NCBI GenBank assembly: GCA_000469685.2
Contig: LS997565.1
Span: 38,307,519-38,371,518, forward strand
Direction: 5' to 3'
Length of the DNA stretch: 64,000 nucleotides
Source of the DNA: Haemonchus contortus
Taxonomy: Eukaryota > Nematoda > Chromadorea > Rhabditida > Trichostrongylidae
The notes beneath the pieces are model-generated. The model saw only the letters and a program-made list of their open reading frames with translations, was not told the origin of the DNA and did not search any database. This document shows, in pieces, positions 59,601 through 64,000 of this stretch (positions within the stretch are counted from its first letter, which is position 1; each line of letters opens with the position of its first letter). Both the position numbers and the translations under genes were made by a program.

Positions 59601-62600
59601 TTCGTCCCTAAGTTTTGCACACCAGTGTATTTAATGCGAAATCGAAATCCACACCGTCTACAGCGTATTCACCATGAAAATAGATTTTTTTCGGGAGAAA
59701 ACTCGAAGAATCAATGACCAACAGAAATATCATTTCCAATTGCCTTACACCCTGATGTCATGAGAACAGCCTTAAGGCCGCGATTAATAACCTTACAAAT
59801 ACTACAACATTTCACAGCTATCTTTTATGGGGCAGCATCGTTTGGGAAAGGGAAAATTATTGAAAAAACATGATGTGACTTTGAAAGAAGGGTTTGGGTC
59901 AAGGAGATCTGATGATAGGGAGAGTGGAAGTAATGGGAAAAAGGCATGCACTGGCTTATTATTGCCTTCAAATCACCTTATGCCCACTAACTGGGCTCTA
60001 TAAATCTATAAATGTCGTGGTTACGTTAGTGTCCTAAACCTTTTCCAAGAACAATTTCTTAGGTAGAATCGATTGGTGATGGCTATTTGTGCGTCTCTGG
60101 CCTCCCAGTAAGAAATGGTTCAGCTCATATCAAGGAAATAGCTGAGCTGTCACTATCGTTCATGAAATTTGTGGATGAGTTCAGAGTAGTTGCTCTTCCG
60201 AGAGAAAGAGTTCAGCTTCGAATAGGACTAAATTCAGGTAATTGTTCTGACCCTCTACAAACTTTTAAAACGATGATAAGGTATTGAGCTGTTAAAATTA
60301 CTGCATCTGCTCCACTAACTTATATTATAAATTTCCTTGTGAGAACATGAATTGCTTATGAAGCTTAAAAAGTATCAGAAGAGAAAATGAACAGGTCACG
60401 AACGATGCGGGTGAATGTGCTGGTAGTGTTATGATTTCCCATCAATGCGCGTGTCTCTTTGACAAGAGAGGTCATCTTGGTTGAAAGGGATACTATGTGT
60501 ATATCAGTGAGCACCATCGCTACTGGCATGCCAAAACTTCATAGATCTCGGCCACCTCAATCAGCCGCGCAGCTTTGTTTTCAGCTTCATTCTGCAAGTA
60601 AAAATGAGGTCGTGTATAGTCGAAGGAGCAGGGACATGGTTTGATAGCGTTGACTTAGTGCAGTCACCGTTCTTGTACTACGCCTCCAATCCTCGGTAAG
60701 AGAGCATGGAAACATTCGTTAAAGAATTCTATGAATAGTTACCCGAGAGTTTGAAGTTGACATTTCGCAAGAATTGCTATGCCGAATATATTGCTGACAA
60801 AAAAAGATGAACCCGCAAAGATGCTTCAACATCAAACTAGCGCATCTTTGCGGGCAGAGATGGAATTGTGTTTTAAGATGAATGAGAATGACTAGAGTCG
60901 AATAGTTTTCATTGAAAGTCGCATCCACTGTAGGCCCTTGCGTCGCCGGTGTCGTTGGTTTGAGTATGCCTCGCTACTGCCTATTCGGGGACACTGTGAA
61001 CACTGCATCACGAATGGAAAGCAATGGAAAACGTAAGTATAAAGAGTTATTAGATTGATGCTTGATTTCTGCGGATTTTTTCGCGGTTTCCTTTCCTTGA
61101 TACAACTTGAATATTGAAGTCTGACTTTTTGTAAAAATGATCTTTTCGCTTCCCTCAACAGGAATGCACCTAGAACTCAGAGTCATCTTCACATTCGCCA
61201 CATTATGCTTCACTAGCTTGAGAAAGTTGTAAGGTGGCAGAGTCATTTCGCGATCTCAACGAAGATTTGGTGGTGGAACAGTCAGCCAAAGCCAAGAAAG
61301 AAATAGGATCTGCTCCTTAGTCCGTCGTAGTCACCGATGGAAACTTTTTTGGATCATCATATCAGCTGTTCGTTGAAAAATTGAGAGCCAACAGTACTTA
61401 CGACAAAATGGATGACTGATGGCCGATGAAAAAGAGTGGATTGCCTCCAAGAGCCGGAACCTCTCTGCATTAGGAAACCGACTGCCTAGCAAATGGGAAG
61501 CACTGCTTGACGTAGGTTGTGGACATGTTCCGGAGTAATTATCCGAACATTCATTTGTTCGGCGTTTTTATCGTCTCTTTAACTAAAAATTGTCTGAGAA
61601 ATTCCGCAATAATCATGCATCAACCTACTGTTTTTGGAAGAGTTGGCATAAATCTATAGAATAGGAAGAAAATCATCATATTTGAAACAGATTGGACCAA
61701 AGATTTGCTGAGGTTTCCTTAAGACTTGAGGATTATTTTCGGCAATTTTGATTCATTCAGCTAGCCACATTCATATGTCCAAGGAAGCGCACGACTTGCT
61801 TGTTAACGAATACTATGCAGATTATGAGACACAGTCGAGAGGAGAAGTAATTATAAAGGTGAAAGCAACTTGTTTCTGATATGCTGTCAGACTTGAACTC
61901 ATCACATATCATATATTTATGTGGAATCCTATTGATTGAATTTCTGGATAATTTTAGAATATCTGTTTATCTTTGATTCGGGCCCAACCTTAGCAGTGAT
62001 ATCCATCATGTAAAAAGTATCTAAGAAGAGTAAAGAATCTGAAAAATGTCCAACCAAATGATTTACTCCACACAAGGCCGAGTGCCGGGGTAAACTCCAT
62101 CTTTGCCGGAAGCTGAGCATGAAGTTCTACTCCCCATGCAGTAATTCAAAGTAGTTCCCAAGTAAGATTCCCTTCTTTCTTGGGCGTGCTTTTAAAGTGA
62201 ATAACGACCTCTTAGCGATTCACCTCAAACTACCAAATGAGAGAGATCTTCAAAAAACTGTTAGTCAACCTTCATAATCCTCGCAGGGCTGGCTTATCTC
62301 TTTCTAATTTTTTCTTCTCATATTACGACATTGTGAAACATAAACTACACTCTGTATATGAAATCTCACAGACATTTCTGTTAAAGTATCCTACTGTCCG
62401 AAAAATTTTAGGGGAAAGGTGTGATGGAGACATTCTGGTTAATTGGCCGTCGAGCAGCTTCCTCTACTAGGCTTCCACCTGAAGAACGTGTGAAGCGAAA
62501 AACAGAAGAGCATTCTGAGCAACTCGAAGACGATACAAAGATCTCTGCAGAGCTGAGTACTGCGGAGAAGACGCCACTATCAACGCCGGGCTCTGTTTCC

Positions 62601-62654
62601 TCGAATACAATGTACAAGGAATACTTGCGTAGCAACACTATTCAAGTTTCATAG
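41619..62654 (+). CDS. Receptor guanylyl cyclase (gcy family), 29 exons
   Basis: Transmembrane enzyme converting GTP to cGMP, typically in sensory neuron cilia. Exons: 41619-41681, 41768-41898, 42484-42593, 44534-44666, 45179-45290, 45349-45466, 47383-47505, 48152-48178, 48256-48536, 49333-49471, 51350-51474, 51550-51611, 51665-51811, 52205-52283, 52474-52659, (52739-52810 tentative), 53578-53682, 53772-53843, 53901-54045, 55776-55931, 55984-56066, 56692-56769, 56849-57006, 57711-57834, 57896-57964, 60063-60237, 60934-61032, 61761-61858, 62412-62654. All have GT-AG introns and agreeing phases and sum to about 1170 aa, a normal size for the family. The start gives a signal peptide ([15 protein letters not shown]); a longer frame opens upstream at 41529. 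Only exon 16 is weakly supported. I do not assign an orthologue. Confidence 0.88.
42799..43090. mobile_element. Foldback element FB2 in cyclase intron 3
   Basis: A 292-bp palindrome with the same 19-bp ends as FB1, flanked by the 3-bp direct repeat ATT (42796-42798 and 43091-43093). The arms are made of GCGTGCCG and CCGG units, and the inner block gaggcagtgctagg ... gagggaggcagac is shared with FB1. The centre has cttcgaaggggcgtggactg against its inverted partner. Confidence 0.85.
43386..43908 (+). mobile_element. TTAA-ended element in cyclase intron 3
   Basis: Starts TTAAAGGCACCGTTA and ends GTGAACAGTGCCTTTAA, so short inverted ends sit on TTAA at both sides. It shares about 500 bp with 54420-55198 in the same orientation (ggtacccttttttgacgg, gagctggaaaggggggttgg, tgccaac, cttcgctccaatgcgaaagtgg). 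An internal hairpin (gacgcaatgt ... acattgcgtc) lies at about 43600-43642. No transposase: probably a non-autonomous DNA element. Confidence 0.7.
43965..44110 (-). mobile_element. Partial tRNA-derived SINE
   Basis: gggatgcgcccgctcattcc, accattctgaat, tttgataccagttaac and a degenerate head (ggattcgatccc, a B-box match in reverse) follow the minus-strand order, with the middle deleted. Confidence 0.6.
44162..44370. repeat. Imperfect inverted repeat with 90-bp arms
   Basis: 44162-44252 and 44279-44370 are inverted copies (ggcacctatcactggggtacaaactcgaagtag against ctacttcaggtttgtgccccaatgataggtgcc) around a short spacer, in cyclase intron 3. Confidence 0.7.
44815..45085 (-). mobile_element. tRNA-derived SINE copy
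   Basis: aggatgcgccctcacatt, agaatcgtggtggcg, gtcagtcgatgtacatgtcagagc and ggctcaagcaagtatcagtcc are in minus-strand SINE order, in cyclase intron 4. Confidence 0.7.
45467..47382. other. Cyclase intron 6, 1.9 kb
   Basis: No exon is needed or found here: exon 6 (ends AGA A) joins exon 7 (TA ATT GTA) in frame to read ARIIVMCL. The intron holds an R3 repeat at 47050-47300 and otherwise nothing recognisable. Confidence 0.6.
47050..47300. repeat. R3 repeat in reverse orientation
   Basis: Two modules with cataagtgtt..c, ctgcc-gcc, cc[ta]aatttgaa.g..ctagg in the opposite direction to 37100-37335. Confidence 0.55.
48767..49060 (-). mobile_element. tRNA-derived SINE, near full length
   Basis: In cyclase intron 9. 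From aaaaggacagagttttgggtcg (3' end in reverse) through cccgtctgagggatgcgccc, cagccgatgtcaagtcagtgc and ggcctaggcagatatcaat to the head gccacttgccactacacca, the reverse of the A-box region. Confidence 0.8.
49977..50553 (+). mobile_element. mariner-derived deletion element in cyclase intron 10
   Basis: A 577-bp element flanked by TA. Ends TTAGGTTGATGCATAATTATTGCG and, inverted, CGCAATAATTATGCATCAACCTAA. It retains the C-terminal part of a mariner transposase in broken frames ([19 protein letters not shown], the usual end of the protein) and lacks the catalytic centre. Nearly the same length and deletion as 61050-61627. Confidence 0.8.
50640..50879 (-). mobile_element. Partial mariner-derived element, inverted neighbour
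   Basis: Carries the same terminal repeat at its right end (gcaataattatgcatcaacctaa to 50879) and the 5' part of the element in reverse, 90 bp after the previous copy. The left end is not recognisable. Confidence 0.7.
51665..51811 (+). other. Cyclase exon 13, membrane span
   Basis: Juxtamembrane CGYTGTDCP (paired Cys typical of the family) and then the single transmembrane helix [20 protein letters not shown], about residues 497-522, ending in YAVR. This fixes the topology: ectodomain before, enzyme domains after. Confidence 0.88.
52811..53577. other. Cyclase intron 16 with G-rich run
   Basis: Holds a short G-rich run (about 53117-53140) and no recognisable exon. If exon 16 is wrong, a missing kinase-domain exon may be hidden here. 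Confidence 0.45.
54420..55198 (+). mobile_element. TTAA-ended element in cyclase intron 19
   Basis: Starts TTAAAGGCAGTGTTTAC, ends GTGAACAGTGCTTTTAA, with TTAA at both ends. Shares most sequence with 43386-43908 but has an extra AT-rich segment (54660-54920) with internal palindromes of cttcaataaa. Confidence 0.7.
56849..57006 (+). other. Cyclase linker helix, exon 23
   Basis: Residues about 850-902, [20 protein letters not shown] then [20 protein letters not shown]: the charged dimerisation coiled coil that couples the kinase-homology domain to the cyclase and ends in the conserved LLGKMLPR. Confidence 0.85.
57355..57640 (+). mobile_element. tRNA-derived SINE, near full length
   Basis: In cyclase intron 23. 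Head gaggtgatgtagtggcaagacgcac, B box cgcgttcgagtccctg, then ccaaccgagccttccatccctccgg, gtaccaaactcgtctggga, acatcggctggcc, and the gatcctgaatgagagtag 3' part. Confidence 0.8.
58092..59627 (-). mobile_element. Tc1-like transposon, nearly complete but broken
   Basis: A 1536-bp element in cyclase intron 25, on the opposite strand, flanked by TA (58090-58091, 59628-59629). Ends CACTGGTGTGTAAAACTTAGG and its near-exact inverse. Transposase sequence runs from about 59435 to 58340: helix-turn-helix DNA-binding half ([29 protein letters not shown]), then the catalytic blocks [18 protein letters not shown] and [10 protein letters not shown], with about 35 residues between the last two acidic residues. 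A frameshift near 58840 and stop codons after EHV and near IEEWNPLPQ break it. Terminal repeats are well kept, so it may still be movable in trans. Confidence 0.88.
60812..60854. repeat. 13-bp perfect hairpin in cyclase intron 26
   Basis: CCCGCAAAGATGC at 60812-60824 pairs exactly with 60842-60854 around a 17-base loop. Confidence 0.7.
61050..61627 (+). mobile_element. mariner-derived deletion element in cyclase intron 27
   Basis: A 578-bp element after TA (61048-61049). Ends ttagattgatgcttgatttctgcgg and ccgcaataatcatgcatcaaccta. It has the same internal deletion as 49977-50553 and a more decayed transposase C-terminus ([15 protein letters not shown]). Confidence 0.75.
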
Positions 62655-64000
62655 TTGTCGAAAGTATTCTTAAATCAACCTTATTGTTGTTCGTCAAAAG
62701 TGTACTAGTATACCGAATTTCTATTGACTGTATTTTTATGGATTTCAATTGCCTTTGATGAATAGCTCGTTATCAGCTTGCGCTCTGATTGTTTTGTCTT
62801 TGAGCTATTGTAAGGCGGAAAGTAGTGTCTTCAAATAGGCAGCCCTATCGAATTTGCACGAAGGAGAAGAGCCCGGCACTAGACTGGGAATCCTTTCGTT
62901 TATCAATAGCGCAAAGTCAGCTTTTCAGAGGGCAGACCAAGGATAAGGCGGTCTAATGTCCCTCCATAAGTATGATTTCAAGAAGAAACACGTAGTTCTG
63001 CTTTTTGTTCCCGGCTTGCAAATTGGAAGAAGGTAGAAGGTGTTAGATATTGTTAGTATCGACTAAAGGGAGTATGTTCTGTCAGTATCCATTGATAATC
63101 TAACTGTGAAGGCTCCCTCCATGGGATGCATCCCTCCGCATCTATGTTGTTGCTTGACTTATCCGACTTGTCAATCACACCTCAGATCGCCATTAATCGC
63201 TATCGATTGGTCCGAATCACTGAGGCTGAATAAGCTACTATGATACGGTCTATGCTGCAAAAGCGCTTTCCATTGTATTACTTCAACCTATTTTTTAAGC
63301 CTTTTCTTGGCTGTAGAATTTATGTTTGTGTTTTTCGGACAGTAATAAATCCTTTCTGAGGGATGTGTACACGCATTCAACTTCCATTCAGAATCGCAGT
63401 GGCGAATTGAATGTGGTATGTGGCCCATACAATGACTTCCGGTGGCCAGCCGATGTATAAGTCAGTGCTTTTGTCCTCCCAAACGAGTCTGATACAAGTC
63501 AAGCGACCATGACCATGGGCGTGTGATAGTGCTCCACTTGCCTACTACGCCGCTTACACCATTTCTGGCCCTCACTGCTTCATTTGTGAGCAGATTTCCC
63601 TCAACATTAGTTTTCTGGCAGTCCCCAGTTGGTTTTGCGCACGGTCAGGCTGACAAACCAACAGGCTGACAGACCGACGCATTAGCAGGGTACACCAAAA
63701 TACTGCTTTATCTCATAATAAGAGTCTTATTCTTTGTATCGAAACAAATCTTTTGAGCATAGTACATACTTTCGAACAGAAAACAAATCCCTCGATCAAG
63801 AAAGGTTACCATGTATGCAGTCGCCCCAAGGTACAGATGGATTCAACAGGTTGTGCTATTGTTTCTGCTATGCATACCATTATCAAAAACAATTCACGGA
63901 TGTCTAAAGTGTTTATTGAATATGTATGCTATTATCAAAATTAATAATTAGTTTTTCCATGTAATTAGAACGACATTCTGAAACGAGAGCGACTTAGCAT
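62655..64000. other. Downstream region, no gene seen
   Basis: 3' flank of the cyclase gene. I see no AATAAA close to the stop. A SINE lies at 63345-63570. The remaining frames are short and unrecognisable. Confidence 0.5.
63345..63570 (-). mobile_element. tRNA-derived SINE copy
   Basis: tttctgagggatgtgtacacgcattcaac, cattcagaatcgcagtggcg, ggccagccgatgtataagtcagtgc, acgagtctgatac, then a shortened head (gtgtgatagtgctccacttgcctactacgcc), in minus-strand order. Confidence 0.75.

Larger units (their letters stand above)
57711..62654 (+). other. Cyclase catalytic domain and tail, exons 24-29
   Basis: Residues about 902-1170. The first metal Asp is in FFSDVVKFT (about D928), the second in VESIGDGY (about D972). 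Guanine specificity residues expected of guanylyl cyclases are present: Glu968 in VES and Cys1040 in [14 protein letters not shown] supplies the catalytic Asn and Arg. So it should be an active guanylyl, not adenylyl, cyclase. The domain ends at ETFWLIGRR. The last 66 residues are rich in Ser, Thr and Glu and end IQVS. Intron 25 carries the Tc1-like element and intron 27 a mariner derivative. Confidence 0.88.

Noticed and set aside
1..64000. CRISPR arrays, bacterial operons, riboswitches, rRNA
   Set aside because: Nothing in the sequence fits; the gene structure is eukaryotic with introns throughout.

Overview
This window looks like nuclear DNA of a parasitic nematode, most likely a strongylid (hookworm-like) worm. 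The reasons are tandem nematode-specific seven-transmembrane chemoreceptor genes with short exons and TTTCAG-type splice acceptors, a receptor guanylyl cyclase of the large nematode gcy type, and a dense load of mariner, Tc1, Penelope-like, RTE-like and short interspersed repeats. Nothing bacterial, viral, CRISPR-like or operon-like is seen. The species is inferred, not proven.

Left part (1 to about 34.4 kb): a same-strand tandem array of Srv/Srg-superfamily chemoreceptor copies, each with a conserved six-exon plan. Copy A (exons 3-6 only, 1182-3139) runs off the left edge. Copy B (5.95-6.3 kb) is a chimeric fragment. Copy C (8323-10775, 303 aa if a GC-AG intron is used) and copy D (15750-22629, 306 aa) have complete reading frames. 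Copy E (25015-31002) is complete except for a 5-nt deletion in exon 4. Copy F (33003-34384) has two frameshifts and no 3' half. Orphan first exons lie at 14.1 and 23.0 kb. Paralogous spacer DNA (1-3.6 kb with 27.4-31.5 kb; 3.6-6.06 kb with 12.3-14.2 kb; 7.1-7.95 kb with 10.9-12.2 kb) shows that the array grew by repeated segmental duplication.

Middle (34.4-41.5 kb): gene-poor. It holds an isolated guanylyl cyclase exon fragment (35266-35382), a nested inverted-repeat structure of about 2.5 kb (35.85-38.3 kb), a minimal foldback element (39454-39545) and a minus-strand ORF with a BED-zinc-finger-like motif (40505-41221).

Right part (41.6-62.65 kb): one large receptor guanylyl cyclase gene. 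Twenty-eight exons join by phase, and a 29th (exon 16) is tentative; together they give about 1170 aa: signal peptide, ligand-binding ectodomain, one membrane pass, pseudokinase domain, coiled-coil linker, a cyclase domain with the expected metal and guanine-recognition residues, and a Ser/Thr/Glu-rich tail. Its introns carry at least ten mobile elements, including a 1.5-kb Tc1-like element, three mariner derivatives, two elements with TTAA ends, several tRNA-derived SINEs and a foldback element, yet the reading frame is intact.

Working together: nematode chemoreceptors and receptor guanylyl cyclases both act in sensory neuron cilia, the cyclase making the cGMP that gates sensory channels. 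Their proximity here is suggestive only. The most unusual structural signal is a foldback element family (486-866, 42799-43090, 39454-39545) with shared TTTCATAGTCC ends, 3-bp target duplications and, in the two long copies, arms made of a tandem 8-bp GC-rich unit.
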